64,000 nt of DNA from Hahella sp. KA22 (lineage in GTDB: Bacteria > Pseudomonadota > Gammaproteobacteria > Pseudomonadales > Oleiphilaceae): NCBI RefSeq assembly GCF_004135205.1, contig NZ_CP035490.1, positions 806,001-870,000 of the forward strand, written 5' to 3'. The notes beneath the pieces are model-generated. The model was not told where the DNA came from. It worked only from the letters and a program-made list of their open reading frames with translations, and did not search any database. Position numbers and translations under genes: made by a program. This document shows, piece after piece, positions 34,241 through 43,443 of this stretch (position 1 is the first letter of the stretch; each line of letters starts with the position of its first letter).

Positions 34241-37200
34241 TTACTTCATTTCAGCCACAGTGGCAGTTGTCACGGTCAGTGTGGTCGCATCTTTATCGGA
34301 TGCGTTGAAGCGGAAGGTGACTTGGCTTTCTTCCGTCAGGGTCAGGCTAAGGTTATCGCCGCCAGCGGTAAGCGCGGCGGTTTCTCCCGGCGTCAGCGTC
34401 ACGCCGCCGCCGAAGTTGACGGCCGCCCAGTCCGCATCGGCGATTTTCAGGCCGTAGCTGCCCGCCGCCAGGGTCAGGGTGGCGACATAGTCGCCATTGC
34501 TGCTGAAGGTCAGGGGCGTATCCGTACCCCAGCCGTTCATGTCGCCGCGCAGATACAGGGTGGTCGGGCCGTACGGTGGAATCGCAGAGGGGTCTTTGTT
34601 GTCGTAATTCACCGGCAGGCCGGCGCCTTGCGACGCGCCCTGGGGTTTGACGAAGACCGCGCTGGTGAGGGCGGGGACAGTGAAACTGTCGCCGCTGCTT
34701 GTAGCGCCTGACGCCACAGGATCAGCGCCGGACGCCTGTGCGTCGATCAGTTGGAAACCGCTGGCGCCGGGAACCGCGATGGTCTGTTGTGCGCCGCTGG
34801 CGTTGATGATGACCACGATGGCGTCATGGTTGGGGTCCAGATCGGTCAGGCCGGCTCCATCGTCGATGGACATGGCGATCAGACCGGGAATCTGGCTTGA
34901 ACCCACATTATGGAAATCTACTCGCGCTTTGATATCGGCGGCGCTTTCCAGACGGAATAGTTTGCTGCCGCTGCGAATGCGTAGAAAATCGCGGAATACA
35001 GCCGCCGCGTCAGTGATCTGCGCGGCGGACGCCTGCGCATTGACGTTGGCGATCACATTCTGGATCAGCGGCCAGTTGGCGCCGTCTTTGTCTTCTCTGG
35101 GAAGTCCGACGTTCCAGTTATTGTCGGCGTAGCTGAAGTCCACTTTATTGAACCAGTCGCCGGAGTCGTAACTGTCGCGCTGCATGGATTTGGAGCGCAG
35201 AATGTCCGATCCCATATGCAGGAACGGCACACCCTGGCTCAGCAGAGGAATGCTGAGGGCGAGCATTTGCATGCGTACGCGATCCTGCGCGCTGACGTCT
35301 GTGGCGGCTTTGTACTGGTTGTTGTCCCACAAGGTCTGGTTGTCGTGCTTGGAGACATAGTTGATGGTGTCCGCGGGATCTTTCGCATAGGCGGTGGGCT
35401 GACCGTTGTAATCCAGGTTGGCGCCGACATTGGTGGCGCCGGACGCGTCCACCAGCACGAAGTCGGTGAGGTTGCCGGCCATGCCGACGCGGATATTATC
35501 GCTCAGGTGTAGCAGGGAAGATTTCTCCGCCTCGGAACCGCTGTTAAGTTCGTTGGGCAGGTTATACAGGCCGTTGGCGAAGCCCTGGTTGGCGCGCAGA
35601 CTGTCGGCGGAATCGAAGGGGCCGCCGCCGCGCACCGCATCACGCAGGCGGTCTGTGAAGGCGCCGATCTGGCTGCCGCCCAGATTGAGCTGCGTGGCTT
35701 GGACGAAGCGGGCGTCGTTCTGCACTTCGCCGAAGTTCCAGCCTTCGCCGTAAAAGTAGACGTTGCTGCGTACGGCGCGCACTTTGGCGAGCGCGGACTC
35801 GATGCCGGCCTTGGGATGGTGCCCCATCAGGTCGAAGCGGAAAGAGTCGATATGATAGTCGCGCGCCCACACTACCAGTGAGTCTTCCATCAATTTCTGG
35901 AACATGGCGGCTTCGGTGGCGGTATTGGAGCAGCAGGTGGAGTTTTCCACCGCGCCGGATTCTGGATTCAGACGCTGGTAATAGCCGGGAACGATTTTAT
36001 CCAGCACTGATTTTTCCGCCGCACCGGCGGCGTTTGTGTGGTTGTACACCACATCCATCACCACATTCAGTCCCATGTCATGCAGCGCTTTCACCATGCG
36101 ACGGAACTCCATAATACGTGACGTTCCTTCCGGATCATTAGAGTAGCCGCCTTCCGGCGCGGTGTAATGGTATGGATCGTAACCCCAGTTGAAGCTGTCC
36201 AGCGCGCGCAGGTCGTTCATCAAGGCCTGGGCGCAGCCGCTGGCGGGATCGCAGGCTTCCAGTACGCTGCGCAGCGTGGCGGTGTCCGCTACGGTTCCGT
36301 CGTTGCAGAGAGCGGCCGTGTTGTTAAGAGCGCAGAACTCCGCCTTGGTGCTATCCAGGTCGGCGCGGGCGCCGCTGCGCTCGTCGACGGTGGCGATATC
36401 GAAGACCGGCAACAGGTGAACATGGGTCAAGCCGGCGTCTTTCAGAGCCTGCAAGTGCGTCATGCTTTCCCGGCCGGGCTCGGTGTAGGCCAGGAACTTG
36501 CCGTTGTAGGCGGCTGTGCCGTTCTTATCCGCGCCGCTGAAATCGCGCACATGGGTTTCGTAAATGATGATGTCCTCGGGCGCTGACACGGCGTAAGCGG
36601 AGGTGTCGGCGTCTGCGCCCCAGCCGCTGGGCTGCAGAGCGACGTCGCTCAAATCCGCTACCTGACTGTATTCGCTGTTGGTGGAGAGGCTGAGCGAGTA
36701 GGGATCGGTAACATCGAATGTTTCCACAGCGCCGGTCTGGTAGTGGTAGACCTTCACTTCATAGCGATAGTAGCGGCCGTTGTCGTTCTGGTCGCTGGCG
36801 AAGGTCCAGACGCCGCTGGCCGGGTCTGCAGTCATGGAGTCGGCGGAAAGCAGGTTTTTATCCGCGTCGTAGCGCTTCACTTTGATGCTTTGCGCGGTGG
36901 GCGCCCAGAGTTTGTAGGTAGTGTTTCCAGCACTGACCGCGCCCAGTTGCGCATCCGCCGCGGCGTCCGCATACAGCGCGTCCAGCGCGCCACGGGTCTG
37001 CACTTGCGTGGCGCCGCGTAATTCGCCGCCGGCGCTGAATTGCGCCACGACCAGTTGTTCCTTCAGCAACGCTTTGGCGTCGGCGGAGTCGGGCAATGCC
37101 CAGGCGCTGTAAGAGGCCAGATGCGGGAAACGGGCTTTGACCTGATCGCTCAGGCTGGAGGAGGTCAGTTCAATTGCTTCGCCGCCGCTCAGTTCGCCAG

Positions 37201-37819
37201 TGGCGGCGTTCACGGTGATTGAGGCGTTAGCGGAATGGTACAAACGCACGCTGCCGGAACCGTTGTAGGCGATGAGGCTGGCGTCCAGCCAATGGGCTTT
37301 GGCGCCTTCCAGCGCGACGGGAGGACTGGTTAGCGGATCGGGATATAACACGCCTACGCCGCTGAAAGAGAAGGCGTCGTCGCCCAGGGTCGCTTTGGCG
37401 TAGGTATGATCCTGGCCGCCCAGGTCTTTGTCGTCGCCTTTATGCATAATCAGGTTGAATGACGACCAATTGGCTCCGTCGAAATCAATGACGTAATAGG
37501 CGCCGTATTTAGTGCTCACGCCTGTGGCGGGTAACGGCTTGGACCAGCTGGTTTCGCCGCCGCTGATATAGTCGCTGGGACTGAAAGCGGCGCCGGAGGC
37601 GTTCCACAGGTGGAGTCCCCAGCCTTCGTAATTGTTATCTTCGCGTTTGTAGTAAATAACGGCCTGGGAGGCGGTGGGAGTATAGAGGCCGTCGTCGCCG
37701 TTCGAAGAGCCGTCGCCCTTGTCGCCGCCCCCGTTGGAGCAGCCGAACAGGGCCAGAAGTGTCAACGCCAGCAAGGCGCCGACGCCTTGCCTGCAGTTCC
37801 ATGTAAAACAACGTTTCAT
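34241..37819 (-). CDS. pulA: Lipoprotein pullulanase (GH13, alpha-1,6-glucosidase)
   Basis: Pullulanase hydrolyses alpha-1,6 branches of pullulan, amylopectin and glycogen at the cell surface. The 1192-residue protein has a signal with lipobox ALFGC (Cys27), like Klebsiella PulA, which is exported by type II secretion. An N-terminal PUD-type starch-binding segment (VIYYKREDNNYEGWGLHLWN) is followed by CBM48-like modules (TTYKLWAPTAQSIKV) and the GH13 barrel with NWGYDPYHY, VMDVVYNHT, nucleophile Asp663 (FRFDLMGHH), acid/base Glu692 (YFYGEGWNFGE) and SKHDNQT. A final beta module (TTLYLRGDMNGWG) resembles a further carbohydrate-binding domain. All catalytic residues are present. An orphan sugar-binding protein gene lies upstream on the same strand, separated by a terminator. 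Confidence 0.95.
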   Translation of the reverse strand: MKRCFTWNCRQGVGALLALTLLALFGCSNGGGDKGDGSSNGDDGLYTPTASQAVIYYKREDNNYEGWGLHLWNASGAAFSPSDYISGGETSWSKPLPATGVSTKYGAYYVIDFDGANWSSFNLIMHKGDDKDLGGQDHTYAKATLGDDAFSFSGVGVLYPDPLTSPPVALEGAKAHWLDASLIAYNGSGSVRLYHSANASITVNAATGELSGGEAIELTSSSLSDQVKARFPHLASYSAWALPDSADAKALLKEQLVVAQFSAGGELRGATQVQTRGALDALYADAAADAQLGAVSAGNTTYKLWAPTAQSIKVKRYDADKNLLSADSMTADPASGVWTFASDQNDNGRYYRYEVKVYHYQTGAVETFDVTDPYSLSLSTNSEYSQVADLSDVALQPSGWGADADTSAYAVSAPEDIIIYETHVRDFSGADKNGTAAYNGKFLAYTEPGRESMTHLQALKDAGLTHVHLLPVFDIATVDERSGARADLDSTKAEFCALNNTAALCNDGTVADTATLRSVLEACDPASGCAQALMNDLRALDSFNWGYDPYHYTAPEGGYSNDPEGTSRIMEFRRMVKALHDMGLNVVMDVVYNHTNAAGAAEKSVLDKIVPGYYQRLNPESGAVENSTCCSNTATEAAMFQKLMEDSLVVWARDYHIDSFRFDLMGHHPKAGIESALAKVRAVRSNVYFYGEGWNFGEVQNDARFVQATQLNLGGSQIGAFTDRLRDAVRGGGPFDSADSLRANQGFANGLYNLPNELNSGSEAEKSSLLHLSDNIRVGMAGNLTDFVLVDASGATNVGANLDYNGQPTAYAKDPADTINYVSKHDNQTLWDNNQYKAATDVSAQDRVRMQMLALSIPLLSQGVPFLHMGSDILRSKSMQRDSYDSGDWFNKVDFSYADNNWNVGLPREDKDGANWPLIQNVIANVNAQASAAQITDAAAVFRDFLRIRSGSKLFRLESAADIKARVDFHNVGSSQIPGLIAMSIDDGAGLTDLDPNHDAIVVIINASGAQQTIAVPGASGFQLIDAQASGADPVASGATSSGDSFTVPALTSAVFVKPQGASQGAGLPVNYDNKDPSAIPPYGPTTLYLRGDMNGWGTDTPLTFSSNGDYVATLTLAAGSYGLKIADADWAAVNFGGGVTLTPGETAALTAGGDNLSLTLTEESQVTFRFNASDKDATTLTVTTATVAEMK

Positions 37820-37995
37820 AGAGGTACGCCTTTCTGATTATATTTGTTGTTGCTTTGAGTGCGTGTGGTGGAGCTATGCTATAGGCAATACGCGACGCCC
37901 ACCAAGCCGCCACTCAAGTCGTGCTGGCGAATTATTGTATTTGTTAATCAATGAGTTACGTAGTTTCTACGGAAGGCGTTTAAATTCCATAAGTG

Positions 37996-38019
37996 AAATT
38001 CCCCCCTAAAATCCCCCCT
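37996..38019. repeat. Tandem 12-base repeat with C6 tracts
   Basis: AAATTCCCCCCT (37996-38007) is followed directly by AAAATCCCCCCT (38008-38019), 11 of 12 positions identical. On the transcribed minus strand these read AGGGGGGATTTT AGGGGGGAATTT. They are probably part of the pullulanase upstream region; a protein-binding direct repeat or a slippage-prone tract are both possible. Confidence 0.5.
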
Positions 38020-38077
38020 GGAGGAGATGGCGCGTTTTTATCCTCCTTGCTGGCGGCGCAGGTCGGCGTGGAAAAGA

Positions 38078-38113
38078 TGAAAATACGCCCCCAGGGTCAT
38101 CCCCCGGGGGGCG
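38078..38113 (-). terminator. Terminator of the sugar-binding protein gene
   Basis: On the minus strand CGCCCCC (38113-38107) pairs with GGGGGCG (38092-38086) and is followed by TATTTTC. It begins 28 bases after the stop of the binding-protein gene and separates it from pullulanase. Confidence 0.7.
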
Positions 38114-38141
38114 CTGAGAGGCGATGTCGCAGGCGCGGCCG

Positions 38142-39401
38142 TCAGTTGATGGCGTAGGAGCCGTAACGCATGCGCTTGGCCAGTGTGACGGTGGCTTTTT
38201 CCGGGCTCATGCCGGGATCGTGCAGGAATTCGTGCAACACGGCGTAGAACTCTTCCTGCACCCGAGCGGTGGTGGCCATGCCGTGGGCGATGCTGGGCAG
38301 CAGGCCGCCGTTTTTCTCCGCCGCCAGAAAGTCCGCGCGGCTCAGGCGGGCGCAGTCGTCGAACTGGTCAAGACTGACGTCCATGCGCGCTGGGATGGAG
38401 CCTTTTTTCAGATTGAACACCTTCTGGAAGGTTTCGCTCATGATCGCGTCAGCCAGATCCTGCTGAGCGGCTTGAGCGTCTGCGGATTTGAGCTGGAACA
38501 TCACCAGCGTGTCGATGTTGTAGAGAAACTGGCTGGACGTGCCCGGCATGGGCGCGCAGACGAAATCTTTACCGGCTTTCTGACCCGCTTTTTCAAACTC
38601 GCCTTTGGCCCAGTCGCCCATGAACTGGAACGCGGCCTGACCATTGATGACCGCCTGGGTGGCGACATTCCAGTCCTGGCTCTTCAGGTCAGTCTTGAAA
38701 TAGGGCTCCAAACGGCGGAATTGCGCCAGCACTTTGGTCATGGTGTCGCTCTTGATGACGCCATAGTCGTTTTCTACAAAGGCCAGACGGTAGAACTCTT
38801 CGCCGCCCACCGCCAGCGCGACGGATTCAAATACGGTGGCGTCCTGCCAGGATTGATCGCCATGAGCGATGACCGGGTAGCCTTTGGCCTGAATTTTTTT
38901 CGCCGCGACTTCGAATTCTTCCCAGGTGGTGGGAACGGCGACGCCGACGTCATCGAGGATACGCTTGTTGATCCACATCCAGTTGACCCGGTGCACGTTC
39001 ACCGGGGTCGAGACGTAATGTCCGCGGAACTTCGCCACATCTGCAATCACGGGCGGGAGCTTTTCATCCCAGTGCTGCTTTTGCGCCAATTCATCCATAT
39101 TCTGCAGAAAACCCAATCTGGCCCAGCGCTCAATATCCGGGCCCTTGACCATGGCGGAAGCGGGCGGTTCGCCCTGGATCACGCGTTTTTTCAGTTCAGC
39201 GTTGGCGCTCTCGCCGCCGCCGCCAGGCACCACAAAGTCGCGCCAGGTGTGTCCGCGTTTTTTCACCAGATCCTTCAGCACGTCGATGGCGGCGGCTTCC
39301 CCCCCGGAGGTCCAGTAGTGCAGCACCTCGACTTCGCCGGCCGTTGCGGCCTGGCTTTGCCAGCATAGCGCCAATGAGAGAAGGATCGTTTTCTTATTCA
39401 T
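38142..39401 (-). CDS. Periplasmic sugar-binding protein of an ABC transporter
   Basis: The 419-residue family-1 solute-binding protein starts behind AGGAGAAAACCC and has a signal peptide ending at ATAG. The mature sequence VEVLHYWTSGGEAAAIDVL and the segments WMWINKRILDDVGVAVPTTWEEF and INGQAAFQFMGDWAKGEF are typical of glucose/mannose-type binding proteins (GtsA group). Substrates of this group are mono- or oligosaccharides. Permease and ATPase genes do not follow; the next gene on this strand is pullulanase, beyond a terminator. It could deliver pullulanase products to a transporter encoded elsewhere, but that link is only positional. Confidence 0.88.
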   Translation of the reverse strand: MNKKTILLSLALCWQSQAATAGEVEVLHYWTSGGEAAAIDVLKDLVKKRGHTWRDFVVPGGGGESANAELKKRVIQGEPPASAMVKGPDIERWARLGFLQNMDELAQKQHWDEKLPPVIADVAKFRGHYVSTPVNVHRVNWMWINKRILDDVGVAVPTTWEEFEVAAKKIQAKGYPVIAHGDQSWQDATVFESVALAVGGEEFYRLAFVENDYGVIKSDTMTKVLAQFRRLEPYFKTDLKSQDWNVATQAVINGQAAFQFMGDWAKGEFEKAGQKAGKDFVCAPMPGTSSQFLYNIDTLVMFQLKSADAQAAQQDLADAIMSETFQKVFNLKKGSIPARMDVSLDQFDDCARLSRADFLAAEKNGGLLPSIAHGMATTARVQEEFYAVLHEFLHDPGMSPEKATVTLAKRMRYGSYAIN

Positions 39402-39921
39402 GGGTTTTCTCCTCGTGCGAACTTAAACTGCAGTTCAATAGAGCCACGCTGCTGATTTCCGAAACGACGCCAAACGCCGCAGCCCTTCGGCTCGGCTTCT
39501 TAATCGTTTAACGTGCAACGCCCGCACTCCGGCGGGCCCTGGCGCTTTTCCCCGCCTGCCTCCCTGCATTCCGGACAAACTGCAAGGCTGCAATTCGGGC
39601 AGGCGTCCGTACCCGCCGCCGACGCTCCAACAGGAAAAGAGTCGGTCCGGCCAGGTTTGCGCGCTTTGTGCGGCTACCTCCCCACGCTAAAGGGGAAACG
39701 GGTAAAAGACTTACGGCTTTTGGGGAATTTCATTCGGGAAAGTAATCTGCAGGCGGCCAGCGAACTGTCCATACTGTAAAACGCCAGCCATGGGCGGCGA
39801 CTCTCTCCATCAAGCCGGCAAAGGTAATGAAAAGCGGCGGCATTGCAATCGGAAAATGCGAGCGGGCCGTCTGAATGTGACAGACAGCCCGGTTTTCTGT
39901 TTCTTCTTACAGGGTAGGGAG
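39402..39921. other. Gene-free region between the sugar-binding protein and isochorismatase-like genes
   Basis: These 520 bases hold the promoter of the binding protein at the left and the terminator of the isochorismatase-like gene at the right. An 88-codon frame at 39513-39779 has no RBS, no recognisable motif and a composition (Pro, Arg, Ser-rich) typical of chance frames, so it is not called. I see no other organised structure. Confidence 0.5.
39863..39891 (-). terminator. Terminator hairpin of the isochorismatase-like gene
   Basis: Read on the minus strand, CGGGCTGTCTG (39891-39881) pairs with CAGACGGCCCG (39873-39863) through 11 positions including one T-G wobble, with a 7-base loop. 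It lies 30 bases beyond the stop. The following CTCGCATTTTCC is only moderately T-rich. Confidence 0.6.
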
Positions 39922-40509
39922 TTAGATCAGGTTATGCTGTTGCAGGAAGCCATCCGCCGTGGTGACCTCGGCGAAGAAGCCGATAACGCTGGCGAGCATG
40001 GCCTTTTGTACTTGCTCCGCCGGGACGCTCTCTCCGTCAAGAACAAGGTTGCGGGTGGCGGTGGCGTCGCCGATCAGGGTGACGCCGTAGCCATGCTCCG
40101 CTGCGGCGCGCACCGTGGTGTTGACGCACATGTGAGTCATCATGCCGACGATCACCAAGTGTTTGATTCCCTGCTTCTGTAAGAGTTGATCCAGTTCGGT
40201 GCGGAGGAAGCTGCTGGGGTAGTTTTTTACGACGACGGTTTCATCCGCTTCCGGCGTGACGGAGGCGTGAATCTTTTGCCCTTCCGTGCCGGGAAGAAAA
40301 AAGCCGCGGTCGCCCACCATTTCATGCTGGACATGGATCACCGGCAAGCCGGCGCGGCGGAATCCGCGCAACACGCTGGCGGCTTTCGCTGCGGCCTGCT
40401 CGGATTGATGCAGCTCCATGGCGCCGCCAGGGAAATAGTCGTTCTGGATGTCGATCAATAGTAATGCTGTGTTGTGTAGTTTGATCGCGGACAGGTTGGT
40501 CGCAGTCAT
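39922..40509 (-). CDS. Isochorismatase-like cysteine hydrolase
   Basis: The 195-residue protein has the cysteine-hydrolase triad: Asp20 in LLLIDIQNDYF, Lys95 in VVVKNYPSSF and Cys128 in THMCVNTT, with the cis-peptide GMMTH loop before the Cys. These enzymes hydrolyse amides or vinyl ethers (nicotinamidase, N-carbamoylsarcosine amidase and relatives); the exact substrate is not evident. AGGAGACAACC precedes the ATG. It is divergent from a GlxA/AraC-type regulator gene 155 bases away, a common pairing in which the regulator controls the hydrolase. Confidence 0.88.
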   Translation of the reverse strand: MTATNLSAIKLHNTALLLIDIQNDYFPGGAMELHQSEQAAAKAASVLRGFRRAGLPVIHVQHEMVGDRGFFLPGTEGQKIHASVTPEADETVVVKNYPSSFLRTELDQLLQKQGIKHLVIVGMMTHMCVNTTVRAAAEHGYGVTLIGDATATRNLVLDGESVPAEQVQKAMLASVIGFFAEVTTADGFLQQHNLI

Positions 40510-40630
40510 GGTTGTCTCCTTTCATCTTCAATTAGGGGTCAGGTAGCCTGCGCCGCCGGGTCGGTGAGGGGCTGTCGGCGGGCTGATCAGGTTGAGGACT
40601 ATCTTAGGGAGTGGGGGCGGGGTATGCTGA

Positions 40631-40644
40631 TGTCGTAAACGACA
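40631..40644. promoter_or_regulatory. Inverted repeat upstream of the GlxA-type regulator
   Basis: TGTCGT-AA-ACGACA (40631-40644) lies 20 bases before the regulator ATG in the divergent promoter region. It is a plausible site for autoregulation or for control of the divergent hydrolase. The short arm length means chance cannot be excluded. Confidence 0.4.
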
Positions 40645-40664
40645 AATGCAGGGTGGATTACGAC

Positions 40665-41654
40665 ATGGCGCAAACTCAATCAGGCATCAAACGCTACGAA
40701 GTGGGCGTGCTGCTTTATCCCACCTCCATGCAATCGGCGGTGTTTGGACTGAAAGACCTGTTATCCGTGGCGGAAGAATATCGACGTCAGGCGGCGTCGC
40801 CGCATTGGCCCGAGTTGCAGATCAGTTTCTGGCGCACAGGAGAAGACGCCAGCCAGCCGGGTTTGGCCTCGCGTCCTTTGCATGAGGCGCTGCAGGCGGC
40901 GCCGGATGTGCTGATCGTACCGCCCTGTTTTGACGCCCTGGCGGTGGATTGGCGCGAACCGGCGCTGACAACCGGATTGCAGGCGCTGCATGAGCAGGGG
41001 GCTATCATGACCTCAGCCTGTGCGGGCAGTTTCGCGCTGGCGGGGGCGGGTTTACTGGATGGTCGTAAAGCCACTACCCACTGGCGGCTGGCGAAGGATT
41101 TTCAGGCGATGTTTCCGCTGGTTGAGTTGGTGGAGGATGAGCTGCTGGTGGATCAGGGCGACATCGTCACCGCGGGCGGCGTCAGCGCCTGGATGGATTT
41201 GGGACTGCGCATGATTCAACGGGTGACGTCCGCCTCCCTGACCATGAACCTGGGCAAATTCTTCCTGGTGGATACCGGCCCTCGACGCCAGCAGTATTAC
41301 CAATTGTTCGCCCCGGATTTCTCTCACGGCGATAGCGCCGTGCGCAAATTACAGTTGTGGCTGCAGGAGCATATGGCGGAGGAAGTCGCTCTCGAAGACA
41401 TGGCCGCTGTGGCTCGCGTCGGCGAGCGCACCCTGCAGCGACGTTTTCGCAAAGCCCTGGGGATGTCGCCGCTGCAGTACGTGCAGCAACTTCGCATCCA
41501 GCGCGCCAGAGAACTGCTGGAGACCAGCGTAACCCCCGTGGAGCGCATTATCTGGGATGTCGGTTACGAAGACCCCAGCTCCTTTCGCAAGCTTTTCAAA
41601 CTCGCCACCGGCCTGACCATGACGGAGTATCGCGCACGCTTTCAACCTGCCTGA
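40665..41654 (+). CDS. GlxA-family transcriptional regulator (DJ-1/PfpI + AraC HTH)
   Basis: The 329-residue regulator has an N-terminal DJ-1/PfpI-like domain (YEVGVLLYPTSMQSAVFG, ACAGSFALAGAGLLDG with Cys119 at the nucleophile elbow). A C-terminal AraC/XylS DNA-binding domain follows (VALEDMAAVARVGERTLQRRF, then GMSPLQYVQQLRIQRARELL and VGYEDPSSFRKLFK). The ATG at 40665 is chosen because the family begins just before the first strand; an upstream ATG at 40611 would add 18 unsupported residues. Family members such as GbdR sense amines or other small molecules. The divergent isochorismatase-like gene is the likely target. Confidence 0.88.
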   Translation: MAQTQSGIKRYEVGVLLYPTSMQSAVFGLKDLLSVAEEYRRQAASPHWPELQISFWRTGEDASQPGLASRPLHEALQAAPDVLIVPPCFDALAVDWREPALTTGLQALHEQGAIMTSACAGSFALAGAGLLDGRKATTHWRLAKDFQAMFPLVELVEDELLVDQGDIVTAGGVSAWMDLGLRMIQRVTSASLTMNLGKFFLVDTGPRRQQYYQLFAPDFSHGDSAVRKLQLWLQEHMAEEVALEDMAAVARVGERTLQRRFRKALGMSPLQYVQQLRIQRARELLETSVTPVERIIWDVGYEDPSSFRKLFKLATGLTMTEYRARFQPA

Positions 41655-41665
41655 TTATTAATATG

Positions 41666-41804
41666 GCAATGATATTGGCATGTTAATAACTAGGCGCATG
41701 GATGCGCCTGCGCGGCGGCTAGCCGCGGGAGACAGGGCCTGACCTGTGCAGGCCCTGTCGTTGCAGACAAATAGAAGGAAGCTATTTGACTGCCTGATTA
41801 CTAA
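41666..41804 (+). repeat. Structured intergenic element, copy A
   Basis: The element starts 11 bases after the regulator stop. Its 113-base core (41692-41804) matches copy B (54060-54172) without gaps at 104 positions. Four hairpins follow in order: AGGCGCA/TGCGCCT (41692-41709), GCGGC/GCCGC (41712-41726), GACAGGGCCTG/CAGGCCCTGTC (41731-41759, 7-base loop) and CAAATAG/CTATTTG (41768-41788). The third stem differs from copy B at two base pairs, both compensated. CTGCCTGATTA at the right end also occurs just left of the element (41647-41661, 14 of 15 bases), overlapping the stop codon. It has no T-run, so it is not an ordinary terminator. A mobile REP/MITE-like element or a structured RNA are both possible. 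Confidence 0.75.
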
Positions 41805-41886
41805 AGTCAGTTGCTATAGTTGTATTTTGAAAAACACTTATGTGTTGCAAAACGTTTGAGAAATTAATGCAACCGAAGGTGCGACT

Positions 41887-43443
41887 ATGCGAAAGAACCT
41901 TCCTGTAACAATGAAAGAGATCAAACTGACGCCGGAGCAAAAGCTGGTGTCCGCCACGGACTTGAAAGGCGTCATCACCCACTGCAATGACGTGTTTGTG
42001 ACAATCAGCGGATACTCCAAAGAGGAGCTGATCGGCCAGCCGCATAACCTGATCCGCCATCCGGATATGCCGCCTGCGGCGTTCAAGGTGATGTGGGAAT
42101 GTCTGCAAGCGGGAAAGCCCTGGATGGGGCTGGTGAAAAACCGGGCCAAGAACGGTGATTACTACTGGGTGAACGCCTACGTTACCCCGGTGACGGAGAA
42201 TAACCGGGTAGTCGGCTATGAGTCGGTGCGTACCTGTCCCGCCCGCAAGGATGTTGAACGTGCGGAGGCCTTGTATCGCAAGATCAATCAAGGAGGCAAA
42301 GCGCGGGGTTGGCGTCCCCCGCCGTTGGAGTACCTGTTTCCCGTAGCTGCGGCCCTGGCGTATCTGATCGCCTGGATGATGGGCGCGGTGTCCGGCTGGG
42401 CGGGACCGGCGTTGCTGGCGGTGATGTTGCTCTGCGCCGGTATGGCCGCGTATCGACGCAAACATCTGGTCGCTACGCTGCAAAAACTGCTGGAGCGCTC
42501 ATTCAGCCATCCGCTGGCGGTGCTGTCTTATACCGACGGCGATCCGGAAGAGGGCGCGCTGGCGGTGGCGATTATGAGTTTGAAAGCGCGTCTGGATGCG
42601 GTGTTGACCCGTATCGAGGCGGAATCCGCCCGGATGTTCGAACGCTCGGGAGAGGGGCTGCATAGGGCGGAAATGGCCAGAGAGCGTCTGCGCGACCAAC
42701 AACGGGAAACTCAGGAAGTGGCGGCGGCCATGCAGCAAATGACCAGCGCCATCAGCTCCGTGTCGGGACATGTGCAGGAAACCGCGGACAAAGCGGAAGA
42801 GTCTTCTGAGCTTGCCAAAAATGGTCGTGAAGTGGCGGTGGGAACGCGTCGGGCGATTGAAGAATTACACGGCGTTGTGGAGGAGGTTGGCGGTGCGGTG
42901 CTGGAGCTGGCGTCGCAGTCGAAAAAGATCGCCCAGGTGGCGCAGATGATCAATCAGGTGGCGGAGCAGACCAATCTTCTGGCGTTAAACGCGGCCATTG
43001 AAGCGGCGCGCGCGGGGGAGCAGGGACGCGGTTTTTCCGTGGTGGCCGACGAAGTGCGGCATCTGGCCCAGCGCACGCAGGAGTCGACAAAAGAGATCCA
43101 TCAGATTATTGAAACGCTCACTGCGTTAGCGCAGCGTTCCGTTGCGGTGGCGGAGAGAGGTAAGGCCAGCGCGGGCTCAGGTCTGGAGAAGATGATCGAA
43201 GCGGAAACTATGTTGGGCGGTATTGCCGACGCCGTTAGCGCTATCGCCGGCATGGCGATTCAAATGGCGGCGACGGCGGAGCAGCAGGCGCAGGCGGCGG
43301 AGGAGGTCAACCGGCAGGTGGTGAATATCTCCGACTTGGCGGAGGCGAGCTCCACCGCAGCGGGAGAGTCCACCGCCAGCATCGAGCAGTTGCGTGGCGT
43401 GGCTGCTAATTTGTATGAATTGGTGACCCGTTTTAAGAGCTAG
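41887..43443 (+). CDS. Aer-like methyl-accepting chemotaxis protein with PAS domain
   Basis: The 518-residue receptor starts with a PAS domain (about 15-125; [46 protein letters not shown]), as in Aer redox receptors, and has no periplasmic sensor. Two hydrophobic helices (about 150-190) form a membrane hairpin. The cytoplasmic signalling domain ends the protein with the conserved tip [18 protein letters not shown] and [15 protein letters not shown]. The PAS domain probably binds FAD or another cofactor and reports energy or redox state to CheA/CheW. A promoter-like AT-rich region (41805-41870) lies between the structured repeat and this gene. Confidence 0.93.
   Translation: MRKNLPVTMKEIKLTPEQKLVSATDLKGVITHCNDVFVTISGYSKEELIGQPHNLIRHPDMPPAAFKVMWECLQAGKPWMGLVKNRAKNGDYYWVNAYVTPVTENNRVVGYESVRTCPARKDVERAEALYRKINQGGKARGWRPPPLEYLFPVAAALAYLIAWMMGAVSGWAGPALLAVMLLCAGMAAYRRKHLVATLQKLLERSFSHPLAVLSYTDGDPEEGALAVAIMSLKARLDAVLTRIEAESARMFERSGEGLHRAEMARERLRDQQRETQEVAAAMQQMTSAISSVSGHVQETADKAEESSELAKNGREVAVGTRRAIEELHGVVEEVGGAVLELASQSKKIAQVAQMINQVAEQTNLLALNAAIEAARAGEQGRGFSVVADEVRHLAQRTQESTKEIHQIIETLTALAQRSVAVAERGKASAGSGLEKMIEAETMLGGIADAVSAIAGMAIQMAATAEQQAQAAEEVNRQVVNISDLAEASSTAAGESTASIEQLRGVAANLYELVTRFKS

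Larger units (their letters stand above)
37820..38141. other. Intergenic region between the sugar-binding protein and pullulanase genes
   Basis: This 322-base region contains, from right to left, the terminator of the binding-protein gene, a GGAGGA/TCCTCC inverted repeat (38020-38046), the tandem C6 repeats and an AT-rich stretch (37840-37990) that should hold the pullulanase promoter. I looked for MalT boxes (GGGGA[TG]GAGG), which control pulA in Klebsiella, and found only a partial GGAGGA. Confidence 0.5.

Noticed and set aside
38020-38046. MalT box upstream of pullulanase
   Set aside because: Only GGAGGA is present, not the full GGGGA[TG]GAGG consensus, and it is part of a simple inverted repeat.
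39513-39779. 88-codon plus-strand frame
   Set aside because: No RBS or motif, Pro/Ser/Arg-rich chance composition in a promoter region.
41731-41759. Rho-independent terminator from the main stem of the structured element
   Set aside because: The stem is followed by GTTGCAG rather than a T-run in both copies.
41666-41804. Integron attC site
   Set aside because: No RYYYAAC/GTTRRRY end boxes in the right places, no integrase and no cassette array.
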